Shown: positions 9,591 through 19,464 of the stretch, in pieces
Position numbering within the stretch: position 1 is the stretch's first letter
Layout: each line of letters opens with the position of its first letter
NCBI RefSeq assembly: GCF_017357245.1
Contig: NZ_CP071612.1
Span: forward strand, 1,925,001-1,989,000
Direction of reading: 5' to 3'
DNA: 64,000 nt
From: Rhizobium bangladeshense
Lineage (GTDB): Bacteria; Pseudomonadota; Alphaproteobacteria; Rhizobiales; Rhizobiaceae
Notes under the pieces: generated by a model
The model's database searches: none
Told to the model about the DNA's origin: nothing
The model's input: the letters and a program-made list of their open reading frames with translations, nothing else
Translations under genes and position numbers: made by a program

Positions 9591-11072
9591 ATGAGCGAAC
9601 TCACCAGCCTGACCATTGCCGAAGCCCGCCAGAAGCTGCGCGCCAAGGAAATCACCGCGATCGAACTGACCGAAGCCTATATCTCGGCGATCGACGCGGC
9701 CAATGACAGGCTGAATGCCTATGTTAAGGTCACGCCGGATCTCGCCCGCGTCATGGCCAGGAAATCGGACGAGCGGATTGCCGCCGGAACGGCCGGCGCC
9801 CTCGAAGGCATTCCGCTGGGGATCAAGGATCTCTTTGCCACAGTCGGCGTTCACACCCAGGCCTGCAGCCATATCCTCGACGGTTTCGAGCCGCGTTATG
9901 AATCGACAGTCACGCAAAACCTCTGGGACGACGGCGCCGTCATGCTCGGCAAGCTTAATATGGACGAGTTCGCGATGGGCTCCTCCAACGAGACGTCCCA
10001 TTACGGACCGGTGATCAATCCCTGGCGGGCAGGGGGCTCGAACCAGCAGCTCGTCCCGGGCGGCTCCTCCGGCGGCTCGGCGGCAGCTGTTGCCGCGCAT
10101 CTTTGCGCCGGCGCCACCGCGACCGATACCGGCGGCTCGATACGACAGCCGGCCGCCTTCACCGGCACCGTCGGCATCAAGCCGACTTATGGCCGCTGCT
10201 CGCGCTGGGGCACCGTCGCCTTCGCCTCCTCGCTCGACCAGGCAGGCCCGATCGCTCGTGATGTGCGCGACGCCGCTATCCTTCTGAAATCGATGGCGAG
10301 CGTTGATGCGAAGGACACGACATCGGTCGATCTGCCGGTGCCGGATTATGAGGCCGTCCTTGGCCAGTCGCTGAGGGGAATGAAGATCGGCATTCCGAAT
10401 GAATACCGCGTCGACGGCATGCCCGAAGAGATCGAGACGCTGTGGCGCCAGGGCATTGCCTGGCTGAAGGACGCCGGCGCCGAAATCGTCGATATCTCCC
10501 TGCCGCACACCAAATATGCGCTTCCGGCCTATTACATCGTCGCGCCGGCCGAGGCTTCCTCGAACCTCGCGCGATACGACGGCGTGCGCTACGGCCTGCG
10601 CGTCGACGGCAAGGATATCGTCGACATGTATGAAAAGACGCGCGCAGCCGGGTTCGGCCAAGAAGTCAAGCGCCGCATCATGATCGGCACCTATGTTCTG
10701 TCGGCCGGTTATTACGACGCCTATTACATCCGCGCCCAGAAGGTCCGGACGTTGATCAAACGTGATTTCGAACTGGCTTTCGACGCCGGCGTCGACGCTA
10801 TCCTGACGCCGGCAACGCCGTCGTCGGCCTTTGGCGTCGCCGATGAAAACCTCGCCGCCGATCCAGTGAAGATGTACCTGAACGACATCTTCACGGTGAC
10901 GGTCAACATGGCGGGCCTGCCAGGCATCGCCGTGCCCGCCGGCCTCGACCACAAGGGCCTGCCGCTCGGCCTGCAACTGATCGGCAAGGCGTTCGACGAG
11001 GAAACCCTCTTCAAGACCGCCTACGTCATCGAACAGGCTGCCGGCAAGTTTACGCCGGCGAAGTGGTGGTAA
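9591..11072 (+). CDS. gatA: Asp/Glu-tRNA(Asn/Gln) amidotransferase subunit A (amidase)
   Basis: 493 aa amidase that frees ammonia from glutamine for the GatCAB complex. Catalytic residues are in place: Lys79 (GIPLGIKD), cis-Ser159 ([11 protein letters not shown]) and Ser183 ([12 protein letters not shown]). Length matches the family (~490 aa). Its last 10 bp overlap a GTG start of the downstream acetyltransferase. gatB is not adjacent; it lies 2.8 kb downstream beyond a block of unrelated genes. Confidence 0.96.
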   Translation: MSELTSLTIAEARQKLRAKEITAIELTEAYISAIDAANDRLNAYVKVTPDLARVMARKSDERIAAGTAGALEGIPLGIKDLFATVGVHTQACSHILDGFEPRYESTVTQNLWDDGAVMLGKLNMDEFAMGSSNETSHYGPVINPWRAGGSNQQLVPGGSSGGSAAAVAAHLCAGATATDTGGSIRQPAAFTGTVGIKPTYGRCSRWGTVAFASSLDQAGPIARDVRDAAILLKSMASVDAKDTTSVDLPVPDYEAVLGQSLRGMKIGIPNEYRVDGMPEEIETLWRQGIAWLKDAGAEIVDISLPHTKYALPAYYIVAPAEASSNLARYDGVRYGLRVDGKDIVDMYEKTRAAGFGQEVKRRIMIGTYVLSAGYYDAYYIRAQKVRTLIKRDFELAFDAGVDAILTPATPSSAFGVADENLAADPVKMYLNDIFTVTVNMAGLPGIAVPAGLDHKGLPLGLQLIGKAFDEETLFKTAYVIEQAAGKFTPAKWW

Positions 11073-11548
11073 CGGGCCTCACGATCCGAAAGATTACGCC
11101 CGCCGACCATGAAAAGGTCGGCGCCGTCGGCTTCGCCTCTTGGGCCGCAGGCGAGGCTTTCGAGGATTGCTATCGCGATCCTCGTGTGATTGCCAAAGTC
11201 AGGCACGAGTTCACCGTTTTTCCGCTAGAGACAAAAGGTGAGATCTTCGCTGCCGAGTTTGACGCGGAGATCGTCGACTGGGGCGCTCGTGAAGGCGAAC
11301 CCAATTATGTCTCGGATCTCTGGGTGCATCCCGATCATCAGGGCAAGGGTGTGGGCGGGGCACTGCTGTTGCATCTGTGCGAGTTGATGACGGCCGAAGG
11401 ACTGACGACTGCCCGGATTGACACGCATGCCGGGACGATCCGGCTTTACAAACGCTGCGGTTTTACCATCATCTGGCACGGCATCGAATTCTCCAGGAGC
11501 ATGGGTGTGCCGCTCGAAAAGGTGCATATGGAGAAGCAGCTAGGCTGA
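11063..11548 (+). CDS. GNAT family N-acetyltransferase
   Basis: 161 aa. The GNAT core shows [21 protein letters not shown], motif A with the acetyl-CoA pyrophosphate loop QGKGVGGAL, and a C-terminal [11 protein letters not shown]. Substrate unknown. GTG start at 11063 (or 11066) overlaps the gatA stop, indicating read-through expression from gatA. First of four GNAT genes within 5.4 kb. Confidence 0.85.
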   Translation: MVVTGLTIRKITPADHEKVGAVGFASWAAGEAFEDCYRDPRVIAKVRHEFTVFPLETKGEIFAAEFDAEIVDWGAREGEPNYVSDLWVHPDHQGKGVGGALLLHLCELMTAEGLTTARIDTHAGTIRLYKRCGFTIIWHGIEFSRSMGVPLEKVHMEKQLG

Positions 11549-11574
11549 GCGATAGCCGAAACAGGGAGAGCTTC

Positions 11575-11850
11575 ATGGCAGCCAATGATCTTATGCGCCT
11601 GATCGAGGCAATCGATCGCCTTGCCGCCGGCGGTTTTTCCATGGGGGCGGATTGGCAGGCGGTTCACGATATTTGTCAGCGCCACGAAGGCGAACAGCCG
11701 TTCGACTGGGGCCACGCCCTCTGCCACCGCATCGAGGGCGACGACTGGAATGCCGACTACTGGTATCGCCGCGCCGGCAAAACGCGCGGCACGGGCACGA
11801 TGGCCGACGAATGGTCGGCGATGCGGGCGGAACTATCTGCAAAAGCGTGA
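11575..11850 (+). CDS. Conserved-looking hypothetical protein
   Basis: 91 aa, not recognised. Rich in Trp, His and charged residues: WQAVHDICQRHEGEQPFDWGHALCHRIEGDDWNADYWYRR. Probably a soluble helical cytoplasmic protein. The start is well supported (GGGAGA 6 nt before ATG). It follows the GNAT gene by 26 bp and is closed by a strong hairpin, so it likely ends the gatCA transcript. Confidence 0.7.
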   Translation: MAANDLMRLIEAIDRLAAGGFSMGADWQAVHDICQRHEGEQPFDWGHALCHRIEGDDWNADYWYRRAGKTRGTGTMADEWSAMRAELSAKA

Positions 11851-11858
11851 AGCTGCGT

Positions 11859-11896
11859 CCTGACCGCGCCGGCTTAAGACGCGGTCAGGGTTTCTT
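11859..11896. terminator. Terminator between convergent genes
   Basis: A 10-bp perfect stem CCTGACCGCG/CGCGGTCAGG with an 11-nt loop, followed on the plus strand by GTTTCTTG. It lies between the convergent 91-aa gene and the YjhX-like gene. Confidence 0.75.
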
Positions 11897-11902
11897 GCCT
11901 GA

Positions 11903-12160
11903 TTATCTATTATCCAACTGCGACCTGACCAGTCTCAGCCCGCGTTCTGTGATCCGGTAGGGCTGGCCGCCCGAAGACTTGATCGCCTTGAGGCGCTTCA
12001 GCCTGCGGAAGAGCTCGAGGTCTACGCCGGGATAGAGCCAGCCATCGCGGGTGAAGCAACTGACGTCCTCGATCTTTCTGTTGTCGTCGCGGCTAATTTC
12101 GATGCGGCCGCCTTGGGCCATGAGATGCAGGATGCGCTGCTCCGTGCGGGAAATATCCAT
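11903..12160 (-). CDS. YjhX family protein (UPF0386, putative toxin)
   Basis: 85 aa, the family length. It begins MDISRTEQRILHLMAQGG and contains SCFTRDGWLYPGVD and ITERGLRLVRSQ, as expected of a small winged-helix-like fold. E. coli YjhX was proposed as the toxin of a YjhX/YjhQ pair in which the partner is a GNAT protein. A GNAT gene lies nearby at 12467, divergent and 306 bp away. Start at 12160; an in-frame ATG at 12196 is less likely. Confidence 0.8.
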   Translation of the reverse strand: MDISRTEQRILHLMAQGGRIEISRDDNRKIEDVSCFTRDGWLYPGVDLELFRRLKRLKAIKSSGGQPYRITERGLRLVRSQLDNR

Positions 12161-12252
12161 GTTGTGAGATCCGGTATCGCGCCCGCAGGCGCGCACAAAA
12201 ACGATCTGGCGCTCATCCGAACGTCAGGGCTTCGTTTTTTCGGGCCCGTGCG

Positions 12253-12268
12253 CGCAAGAAATCTTGCG
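12253..12268. promoter_or_regulatory. Palindrome in a 306-bp non-coding gap
   Basis: CGCAAGA-AA-TCTTGCG has 7-bp perfect arms. It lies in the divergent gap 12161-12466 between the YjhX-like gene and a GNAT gene and could be an operator for either. I see no gene in the rest of the gap. Confidence 0.4.
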
Positions 12269-12466
12269 GGCAGGGCCTTTACCGGGTCTCAGGCAGGCTC
12301 AACATAAAACACCTCGATAAGATCTATTATTCAGCCTGGAAAATGCGGTCAAGAGCATCCGTGTCGATGAAAACCAGTCGAAAACCCTTGGTTTCCGTTG
12401 ATCATCCCTTTGCAGCTACTGGTAAATTCCGCGAGTCAGTGGTCTAGATAGAGGGGTAACGCGGAG

Positions 12467-12982
12467 GTGTCGTTGATCCACATTCGCAATGCCCGCGACG
12501 GGGAAGCGGAGCTCTTGAGCGAGATCGGGCTGAGGGCCTGGCAAAAGGCGATGGCATCGATCGGCGAATCGGATGCGATGATCGACGCGGCGCGCAATGC
12601 CTTTCGCAACTTCGTGGAGAATGACTGGCTGACCATTACGGTCATCGAGCAGAATGGTCAGGTTGCGGGCTGGGCGGCGCGCGAGGCTCTTGATGAGACC
12701 ATCTCGGATTTCTGGATCGATCCCGCCTTCACCCGTCAGGGACTTGGCTCGGCTCTCCTCGAGCGCATCGAAAAGGACATTGCCGGGCAGGGCTTCGACA
12801 AGGCGGCTATGCAGACGCATTCCGGCAATAGCGAGGCAATCGGTTTCTTCCGGGAGCATGGCTATGGCATCCACTGGCTTTCAGTCGCTTATAATCCAAA
12901 GCTTGACCGCGACGTGCCGTCTGTCGGGCTGACGAAACAGCTCGTTTCGGACGGCCAAGGCGGATATGGGCAGGAGTTCTGA
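12467..12982 (+). CDS. GNAT family N-acetyltransferase
   Basis: 171 aa. GNAT features: IHIRNARDGEAELLSEIG at the N-terminus, DFWIDPAFTRQGLGSALLERIE (CoA loop) and NSEAIGFFREHGYG. Substrate unknown. The GTG at 12467 directly abuts GGAG; a TTG at 12473 has better spacing (5-6 nt) and may be the real start. Divergent from the YjhX-like gene, which makes it a candidate YjhQ-like partner by position only. Confidence 0.85.
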   Translation: MSLIHIRNARDGEAELLSEIGLRAWQKAMASIGESDAMIDAARNAFRNFVENDWLTITVIEQNGQVAGWAAREALDETISDFWIDPAFTRQGLGSALLERIEKDIAGQGFDKAAMQTHSGNSEAIGFFREHGYGIHWLSVAYNPKLDRDVPSVGLTKQLVSDGQGGYGQEF

Positions 12983-13100
12983 CTTTTCAAAACCTGCGGG
13001 CAAGCGAAGCATCGCTTGCGGCGGAAGGTGAGCATCCCGTCATTGCCCAGGTGACGATCGTATGGCAAATGCGCCGGCGCGGTCTTCGCCTCAAAGCGGA

Positions 13101-13475
13101 CTAATCGGACGTCACGCAAAAATTGTTGCCTTCGGGATCATTCAAAACGCTGTAGGTATCCGTCTCGCGTACAAAGGTCGCACCGAGGGATAAGAGCCGT
13201 TCCACCTCTTTCTCCCGATCCGCAGCGGCCATATCGAGGTGAACACGGTTGCGGGCGGGCCGCTCTCCTTGGCGGAGATGGAAACAAAGGCGCGTGCCGG
13301 GACCTTCGACCATTACGGTCGGGTCCGTTTCAGGTGTAAGCCCCATCGCGGCAAGCCGGGCCAACTCCGCATCGTCATAAGGCAGCACTTTGTAGCCGTC
13401 GAGCGCTGCCGCCCAGAAGCGAGCTACGCGTGAGGGAACATCGCAATCGATGACGATTTCTTTCAGCTTTCCCAT
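13101..13475 (-). CDS. VOC/glyoxalase-like domain protein
   Basis: 124 aa single glyoxalase-like domain: EIVIDCDVPSRVARFWAAAL, then a conserved RNRVHLDMAAADREKEVERLLSLGA and NDPEGNNFCV at the C-terminus. Function unknown; such domains occur in small-molecule resistance and metabolic enzymes. Start at 13475, before MGKLKEI; an upstream ATG at 13532 would run into the preceding minus-strand gene. Confidence 0.82.
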   Translation of the reverse strand: MGKLKEIVIDCDVPSRVARFWAAALDGYKVLPYDDAELARLAAMGLTPETDPTVMVEGPGTRLCFHLRQGERPARNRVHLDMAAADREKEVERLLSLGATFVRETDTYSVLNDPEGNNFCVTSD

Positions 13476-13482
13476 GGTGCTT

Positions 13483-13647
13483 CTAAAATCTGTCAGCTCT
13501 ATGTCGGGAGAGGCGCTCCGCCAACGCGCCACCGACGGCCGGCAGCAAAGCGAAAAGCATGAGCTGCGGTGTTTCCTGCAGCGTCAGCAGGCTGGAAATG
13601 GCGAACGCAATAAGCGCTCCCAGCAGATAGGGCAGATAATCCTTCAA
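13483..13647 (-). CDS. Small two-segment membrane protein
   Basis: 54 aa with hydrophobic stretches YLLGALIAFAISSLLTL and LMLFALLPAVGGALA and a basic C-terminus. Not recognised. TTG start at 13647 is supported by GGAG 6 nt upstream; the longer reading from 13707 adds unlikely residues. Located 7 bp before the VOC gene, so probably in its operon. Confidence 0.5.
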   Translation of the reverse strand: MKDYLPYLLGALIAFAISSLLTLQETPQLMLFALLPAVGGALAERLSRHRADRF

Positions 13648-13913
13648 GAGTGTCTCCTTGTGGCCAGGGTAAGTCCTAGCGGCATCCTTGGCTGAAATAG
13701 AGACCATTATGCTATCGGCAATCGGGCCGATCGAAACTCATCTCGATCGCTCGGCTTATGCAAAATGTATGGCCGCCTTTGGCGCCGAGCGGCACGCCGG
13801 CTCGGACCGGAGCTCTCGGCGGCAACCGCTACACAACTCCGCGAAAGCCTTGCACCCGCGCGCCGTTTCCTTTACCTCACCAGTGGAAAAGAACAGCCTG
13901 CAAAGAGCATCAG

Positions 13914-15416
13914 ATGACCATTGTCGACGTCCGTACGCCCGATCCGAAACGCTTCATCCCCGGCGCCACCGGTGACTGGGAAGTCATCGTCGGCATGGAA
14001 GTCCATGCCCAGGTGCTGTCGAATTCGAAGCTCTTCTCCGGCGCCTCGACGGAATTTGGCAAGCCGCAGAATTCGAACGTATCGCTGGTCGACGCCGCCA
14101 TGCCCGGCATGCTGCCCGTCATCAACGAGGAGTGCGTCAAGCAGGCCGTGCGCACCGGTCTCGGCCTGAAGGCTCAGATCAACAAGCGCTCGGTGTTCGA
14201 CCGCAAGAACTATTTCTATCCCGACCTGCCGCAGGGCTATCAGATTTCGCAGTACAAGGATCCGATCGTCGGCGAAGGTAAAATTGTCATTTCGCTCGGG
14301 CCGGACCGTCAGGGCCAGTTCGAGGATATCGAGATTGGGATCGAGCGCCTGCACCTGGAACAGGATGCCGGCAAGTCGATGCACGACCAGCACGCGACCA
14401 TGTCGTATGTTGACCTCAACCGGTCCGGCGTGGCGCTGATGGAGATCGTCTCCAAGCCCGACATGCGCTCATCCGACGAAGCCAAGGCCTATATGACGAA
14501 GCTGCGTTCGATCGTCCGCTACCTTGGCACTTGCGACGGTAACATGGATGAAGGCTCCATGCGCGCCGACGTCAACGTCTCCGTGCGTCGTCCGGGCGAG
14601 CCCTTCGGCACGCGTTGCGAAATCAAGAACGTCAACTCCATCCGCTTCATCGGCCAGGCGATCGAATATGAAGCTCGTCGCCAGATCGGCATTCTGGAGG
14701 ATGGGGGCGTGATCGAGCAGGAGACGCGCCTGTTTGATCCGAACAAGGGCGAAACGCGCTCCATGCGCTCGAAAGAGGATGCGCATGACTATCGTTACTT
14801 CCCCGATCCGGATCTGCTGCCGCTCGAATTCGACGATGCCTTCATCAAGGCGCTCGAAGCCGATCTGCCGGAGTTGCCCGACGACAAGAAGGAGCGCTTC
14901 GTGCGTGAACTCGGCCTGTCGGTCTACGACGCCTCCGTGCTGGTTTCAGAAAAGGCCATCGCCGATTATTTCGAGGCCGTGGCCGCCGGCCGCGACGGCA
15001 AGACGGCGGCAAACTGGGTGATCAATGACTTGCTCGGCGCGCTCAACCGCACCGGCAAGGACATCGAACAGTCGCCGGTATCGCCGGCCCAACTCGGCTC
15101 CATAATCGACCTTATCAAGGCTGGTACCATCTCCGGCAAGATCGCCAAGGACCTTTTCGAGATAGTGTTGACCGAAGGCGGCGATCCCGTCGAGATCGTC
15201 GAATCGCGTGGCATGAAGCAGGTAACAGATACCGGCGCGATCGAAAAAGCCGTGGACGAGATCATCGCCGCCAATCCCGAACAGGTTGAAAAGGTTAAGG
15301 CGAAGCCGACCATGGCGGCATGGTTCGTCGGCCAGGTCATGAAGGCGACTGGCGGCAAGGCCAATCCGCAGGCGGTCCAGGCGCTCGTCAAGGCGAAACT
15401 CGGCATCGAGGAATAG
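13914..15416 (+). CDS. gatB: Asp/Glu-tRNA(Asn/Gln) amidotransferase subunit B
   Basis: 500 aa, the family length. It binds tRNA and carries out the kinase and transamidation steps of the GatCAB complex. Motifs: [65 protein letters not shown] and [11 protein letters not shown], plus the helical YqeY-like tail domain with [11 protein letters not shown]. Start at MTIVDVRT (13914); an in-frame ATG at 13758 adds unrelated residues. About 200 bp of non-coding leader precedes it. Confidence 0.96.
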   Translation: MTIVDVRTPDPKRFIPGATGDWEVIVGMEVHAQVLSNSKLFSGASTEFGKPQNSNVSLVDAAMPGMLPVINEECVKQAVRTGLGLKAQINKRSVFDRKNYFYPDLPQGYQISQYKDPIVGEGKIVISLGPDRQGQFEDIEIGIERLHLEQDAGKSMHDQHATMSYVDLNRSGVALMEIVSKPDMRSSDEAKAYMTKLRSIVRYLGTCDGNMDEGSMRADVNVSVRRPGEPFGTRCEIKNVNSIRFIGQAIEYEARRQIGILEDGGVIEQETRLFDPNKGETRSMRSKEDAHDYRYFPDPDLLPLEFDDAFIKALEADLPELPDDKKERFVRELGLSVYDASVLVSEKAIADYFEAVAAGRDGKTAANWVINDLLGALNRTGKDIEQSPVSPAQLGSIIDLIKAGTISGKIAKDLFEIVLTEGGDPVEIVESRGMKQVTDTGAIEKAVDEIIAANPEQVEKVKAKPTMAAWFVGQVMKATGGKANPQAVQALVKAKLGIEE

Positions 15417-15418
15417 CC

Positions 15419-15922
15419 GTGTATTTCGTCCGCACCGCCGGAGAGCGCGACCTGGAGAAGGTGCGCGCTCTTCTGGTGGAGAGCTTTCACGCCACCTATG
15501 ACGACCTCCACGGCAAAACAAAGGTGGACGATCTGATCGCCCATCTCTTTACGCCGGCAGCACTGAAGGCGCGGCTGGGGCGCAGAGATGCCGAATTCCT
15601 GGTCGCCGATAATGGCCGCAACATTGGCGGCGTAGGTTTTGCGGCGATGTCGCAGGTGCTGACGAAGACGGTCATGCTGCATCTCCTCTATGTCAGCCCC
15701 TCGCTGAAGCGCCAAGGCATTGGCCGCGATATCTTCGCCGAGCTCGAAACCTGCTTTCCGGATGCTGAGATCATGCGTCTGGAAGTCGAGCCGCAGAATG
15801 CGGCGGCGATCGCCTTCTATCAGACGCATGGGTTCATCGAAGTCGGCCGCAACGAGAACAACGCGGCCGGACAATCCGGCATTCCGTCGCTTATTTTCGA
15901 AAAACCGCTCGAAGGACATTGA
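15419..15922 (+). CDS. GNAT family N-acetyltransferase
   Basis: 167 aa. GNAT core: LHLLYVSPSLKRQGIGRDIFAELE and RLEVEPQNAAAIAFYQTHGFIEVGR. Substrate unknown. GTG start two bases after the gatB stop, so it is translated from the gatB message. Followed within 5 bp by another GNAT gene. Confidence 0.85.
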   Translation: MYFVRTAGERDLEKVRALLVESFHATYDDLHGKTKVDDLIAHLFTPAALKARLGRRDAEFLVADNGRNIGGVGFAAMSQVLTKTVMLHLLYVSPSLKRQGIGRDIFAELETCFPDAEIMRLEVEPQNAAAIAFYQTHGFIEVGRNENNAAGQSGIPSLIFEKPLEGH

Positions 15923-15926
15923 GGCT

Positions 15927-16400
15927 GTGGCAGTTGAATTGCGGGATATTCTCATTCGCGAAGCGCGCAGGGAAGATTTGCCGGCGCTTGTGGCGCTGTT
16001 TGCCGCCGATACTCTCGGCGGTCACGGCGATACGACGGATGCCGCGGCTTTTGCTGATTATGCCAGGGCCTACGCGGTCATCGAGGCTTCGCCCGACCAG
16101 ACGCTTTATGTCGCAGAGCGCGGCAGCGAAGTCGTCGGCACATTCCAGACGATGCTCACGACCTCGCTGACAGGCCGCGGTTCTTCGACGATGATCATCG
16201 AGGCGGTGCAGACGCGGGCTGAGATGCGCGGGCGGGGCATCGGCACTGGAATGATCGAGTTCGCCATATCAGAGGCAAAAGGCCGCGGCGTGCGACTGGT
16301 GCAACTGACGTCGAATGCCCTACGCAAGGATGCCCATCGTTTCTATGAAAGGCTTGGCTTCAAGCCTTCGCATCTCGGCTTCAAGATGGCCTTGAAATGA
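15927..16400 (+). CDS. GNAT family N-acetyltransferase
   Basis: 157 aa. Typical GNAT sequence: DILIREARREDLPALVALFAAD, IIEAVQTRAEMRGRGIGTGMIEFA and KDAHRFYERLGFKPSHLGFKM. The short KDAHRFYERLGF end resembles small-molecule or protein N-acetyltransferases, but the substrate is unknown. GTG start at 15927 is inferred from the operon spacing; TTG at 15939 is an alternative. Confidence 0.85.
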   Translation: MAVELRDILIREARREDLPALVALFAADTLGGHGDTTDAAAFADYARAYAVIEASPDQTLYVAERGSEVVGTFQTMLTTSLTGRGSSTMIIEAVQTRAEMRGRGIGTGMIEFAISEAKGRGVRLVQLTSNALRKDAHRFYERLGFKPSHLGFKMALK

Positions 16401-16502
16401 CCCTTGCCTCTCGTGGAATCGCTGGACAATTCGGCTTGGCGACGGCATAAGCGAGAGGCTAAATTCTGGTTTGGCTCGCACTGGCGGGCACAAGGAAAAG
16501 AC

Positions 16503-16901
16503 ATGCGGAATCTTGTGGTTCAAATCTTCACCTGGTGGAACAGTCAGACGATAGGCACGCGTTTTGCGACTTGGCGTTTTGGCAAGCGCGTCGGCGAGGA
16601 TGAATTCGGCAACGTCTATTATGAAGGCGGCATGTCTTCCTACGGCCTGCCGAAGCGCTGGGTGATCTACAAGGGGTATGCCGAAGCCTCCGCCATTCCG
16701 CCGGGCTGGCATGGCTGGATGCATCATCGCACCGATGTTCCGCCGTCCAAGGAAAATTACGTCGCCAGGGAATGGCAGAAGGCGCACCGTCCGAACCTCA
16801 CCGGTTCTCCGCAGGCTTACCGTCCTCCTGGCTCTCTCGCTGTTCCGGGGGAGCGGCCGCGCGTCACCGGCGATTACGACGCCTGGACACCTGGCAACTG
16901 A
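16503..16901 (+). CDS. NADH:ubiquinone oxidoreductase subunit NDUFA12
   Basis: 132 aa. Matches the complex I 17.2-kDa accessory subunit: FTWWNSQTIGTRFATWRFGK, DEFGNVYYE, KRWVIYKG, then PPGWHGWMHH. It binds the peripheral arm and is limited to alphaproteobacteria and mitochondria. Start ATG at 16503 has AAGGA 6 nt upstream; the in-frame ATG at 16404 is rejected. Another mitochondrial-type accessory subunit (NDUFS4) is encoded at 36241. Confidence 0.93.
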   Translation: MRNLVVQIFTWWNSQTIGTRFATWRFGKRVGEDEFGNVYYEGGMSSYGLPKRWVIYKGYAEASAIPPGWHGWMHHRTDVPPSKENYVAREWQKAHRPNLTGSPQAYRPPGSLAVPGERPRVTGDYDAWTPGN

Positions 16902-17018
16902 GACGGCGGCCTGACCGGGCGATCGCAAGCTCGGCTTTTGGCCACAATTGACCTTTACCCGCAGGTTGACCGCGCTTGACCGCGGCCATGAACTGAAAAT
17001 GTCTGGAGACGGGTACAT

Positions 17019-17459
17019 ATGAAGCTCTTCACGCGGAACATGGTCCTGCGTGGCGCCGGATCGCTGCTGGCGCTCTCGGCTCTGCTTCCACCGGTTGCGG
17101 CATATGCCGCACGCATCGACAATCCGGTTGCCGTCTTTTCCGGCCTCGACAAGATCACCGGCCGCATCACGACGTTCGATGTTTATGTCAATGAGACGGT
17201 ACAGTTTGGGGCGCTGCAGGTGACGCCGAAGGCTTGCTATTCGCGCGACCAGGCGGAAGCGCAGAAGATCGACGGCTTTGTCGAAGTCGACGAAATCACG
17301 CTCGACCGCAAGATCCGTCGCATCTTCACAGGCTGGATGTTTGCCGACAGCCCCGGCCTCAACGCCGTCGAACATCCGATCTACGACGTCTGGTTGAAGG
17401 ACTGCAAGACAAGTTCGGACGTTCCGGCTCCCGATAACGCCAAGGCGACAGCCCGCTGA
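17019..17459 (+). CDS. DUF2155 domain protein, secreted
   Basis: 146 aa. N-terminal Sec signal peptide (basic NMVLRGAG, hydrophobic LLALSALLPPVAA, cleavage near AYA). The DUF2155 core follows: AVFSGLDKITGRITTFDVYVN, then GALQVTPKACYSR and IFTGWMFADSPGLNAVEHPIYDVWL. Two cysteines may form a disulfide. Found widely next to NDUFA12 in alphaproteobacteria, function unknown. Convergent with aat. Confidence 0.9.
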   Translation: MKLFTRNMVLRGAGSLLALSALLPPVAAYAARIDNPVAVFSGLDKITGRITTFDVYVNETVQFGALQVTPKACYSRDQAEAQKIDGFVEVDEITLDRKIRRIFTGWMFADSPGLNAVEHPIYDVWLKDCKTSSDVPAPDNAKATAR

Positions 17460-17482
17460 TTCAGGTCGGTTGGAGCCGGCGT

Positions 17483-18097
17483 TCAAAACTTAAGGTGTGG
17501 CGACTCCATAGCGGCGGCCAATAGCACCGCATAATCTGCCTTGGGGACGTCGATCGCTCCGAACGTCTTCAGGTGCTCGGTGGTGAATTGCGTGTCGAGC
17601 AGCGTGAAGCCCCTTTCCCGGAGCCGTTCGACCAGATGCACGAGGCAAATCTTCGAGGCGTCAGTTCGGCGCGAAAACATGCTTTCGCCGAAGAAGGCCG
17701 AGCCGAGCGAAACGCCGTAGAGGCCACCAACCAGTTCTTCGCCATCCCAAGCTTCGACCGTATGGGCATGCCCGATTTCGAAGAGCGTTGTGTAGAGCGA
17801 TTTGATCGTTTGGTTGATCCACGTGCTCGGGCGGCCGGATGTTTCCTCTGCGCAAGCCGCGATCACCCCATCGAAGGCGTGATCGAAACGGATTTCGAAC
17901 GGTTTCCTGCGAACCGTCTTGGCGAGGCTTTTCGATATGTGGAAATCATCGAGCGGCAGCACGCCGCGCAATTCCGGTTCGACCCAGAAGATCTCCGGGT
18001 CGTCGGCGGATTCGGCCATCGGAAAGAGGCCGATGGAATAGGCGCGCAGGAGAATGTCAGGGGTAATGCCTGGTGACTTCCTGCGCGGTCCTGCCAT
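17483..18097 (-). CDS. aat: Leucyl/phenylalanyl-tRNA-protein transferase
   Basis: 204 aa. It adds Leu or Phe to proteins with basic N-termini, marking them for ClpAP degradation. Motifs: [44 protein letters not shown] and [17 protein letters not shown]. Last gene of the minus-strand run aroQ-accB-accC-aat, 7 bp after accC. Confidence 0.94.
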   Translation of the reverse strand: MAGPRRKSPGITPDILLRAYSIGLFPMAESADDPEIFWVEPELRGVLPLDDFHISKSLAKTVRRKPFEIRFDHAFDGVIAACAEETSGRPSTWINQTIKSLYTTLFEIGHAHTVEAWDGEELVGGLYGVSLGSAFFGESMFSRRTDASKICLVHLVERLRERGFTLLDTQFTTEHLKTFGAIDVPKADYAVLLAAAMESPHLKF

Positions 18098-18104
18098 TCC
18101 TGTC

Positions 18105-19454
18105 CTATGCCGCTGGCGTGTTGGCGAGATAATGTTCCAGCCAGTGGATATCGTAGTCGCCGTTGGCGATATCCTGGTTGGAGACGAGTTCCTGGAACAG
18201 CGGCAGCGTCGTCTTGATGCCGTCGACGACGAACTCGTCGAGCGCGCGGCGCAGGCGCATCATGCATTCGACGCGGGTGCGGCCGTGCACGATCAGCTTG
18301 CCGATGAGGCTGTCGTAGTACGGTGGGATCTTATAGCCCTGATAGGCGCCGGAATCGATGCGCACGCCAAGGCCGCCCGGCGCATGGAAATGCGTGATCG
18401 TCCCGGGCGAGGGAACGAAGGTGCGCGGGTCCTCGGCATTGATACGGCATTCGATCGCGTGACCGGAAAAATGTACTTCGTCCTGCGTCACGGAGAGACC
18501 GCGGCCGGAGGCGACGCGGATCTGTTCGTGTACTAGGTCGATGCCGGTGATCGCCTCGGTGATCGGATGCTCCACCTGCAGGCGGGTGTTCATCTCGATG
18601 AAATAGAACTCGCCGTTTTCGTAGAGGAATTCGATCGTGCCGGCGCCGCGATATTTCAGCTTCTTCATCGCATCGGCGCAGATCTGGCCGATCTTCATGC
18701 GCTGCTCGACGTTGAGTGCCGGCGAATTCGCTTCTTCCCAGACCTTCTGATGGCGGCGCTGCAGCGAGCAGTCGCGTTCGCCGAGATGAATGGCATTGCC
18801 TTCACCGTCCCCGAAAACCTGGATTTCGATATGGCGCGGCTTGCCGAGATATTTTTCCATGTAGACGGCATCGTTGCCGAAGGCCGCCGCCGCCTCCGTG
18901 CGCGCCGTCGACCACGCCTCGATCAAATCGGCCTCGCTCTTGGCGACCTTCATGCCACGTCCGCCGCCGCCGGCGGTTGCCTTGATCAGCACGGGATAAC
19001 CGATTTCGGCGGCCGTCCTCAGCGCATCCTCTTCGGTCTTCACTTCGCCGTCCGAGCCGGGAACGACGGGAATGCCGAGTTCCAGCGCCGTCGTCTTGGC
19101 GGTGATCTTATCCCCCATGATGCGGATATGATCCGCCGTCGGCCCGATGAAGGTGATGCCGTGGGCGTCGAGGATATCAGCGAACTTGGCGTTCTCGGAC
19201 AGGAAGCCGTAGCCCGGATGCACGGCGTCGGCGCCGGTGATCTCGCAGGCAGCGACGATCTGATGAATGTTCAGATAGCTGTCACGGGAGGAGGGCGGGC
19301 CGATACATACGCTTTCGTCGGCAAGGCGCACATGCATGGCATCGGCATCGGCGGTGGAATGAACCACGACGCAGGCGATGCCGAGTTCCTTGCAGGCCCG
19401 GAGCACGCGAAGGGCGATTTCCCCGCGATTGGCGATGAGGATTTTCGAAATCAT
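18105..19454 (-). CDS. accC: Acetyl-CoA carboxylase, biotin carboxylase subunit
   Basis: 449 aa. It carboxylates biotin on AccB with ATP and bicarbonate, the first step of fatty acid synthesis. N-terminal [19 protein letters not shown]-grasp loop [31 protein letters not shown] and the catalytic [14 protein letters not shown]. Start MISKILI (19454), 10 bp after the accB stop; an earlier in-frame ATG at 19514 overlaps accB. Confidence 0.96.
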   Translation of the reverse strand: MISKILIANRGEIALRVLRACKELGIACVVVHSTADADAMHVRLADESVCIGPPSSRDSYLNIHQIVAACEITGADAVHPGYGFLSENAKFADILDAHGITFIGPTADHIRIMGDKITAKTTALELGIPVVPGSDGEVKTEEDALRTAAEIGYPVLIKATAGGGGRGMKVAKSEADLIEAWSTARTEAAAAFGNDAVYMEKYLGKPRHIEIQVFGDGEGNAIHLGERDCSLQRRHQKVWEEANSPALNVEQRMKIGQICADAMKKLKYRGAGTIEFLYENGEFYFIEMNTRLQVEHPITEAITGIDLVHEQIRVASGRGLSVTQDEVHFSGHAIECRINAEDPRTFVPSPGTITHFHAPGGLGVRIDSGAYQGYKIPPYYDSLIGKLIVHGRTRVECMMRLRRALDEFVVDGIKTTLPLFQELVSNQDIANGDYDIHWLEHYLANTPAA

Positions 19455-19464
19455 GGGCTTGGGC

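Noticed and set aside
9567-10976. A 469-codon open frame on the minus strand opposite gatA
   Set aside because: GatA on the plus strand has every catalytic residue and the family length; the opposite frame has low-complexity, His/Arg/Gly-rich sequence and exists because of high GC codon bias.
13000-13019. Hairpin GCAAGCGA/TCGCTTGC between convergent genes, considered as a terminator
   Set aside because: An 8-bp stem but no T-run on either side; kept only as a possible minor structure.
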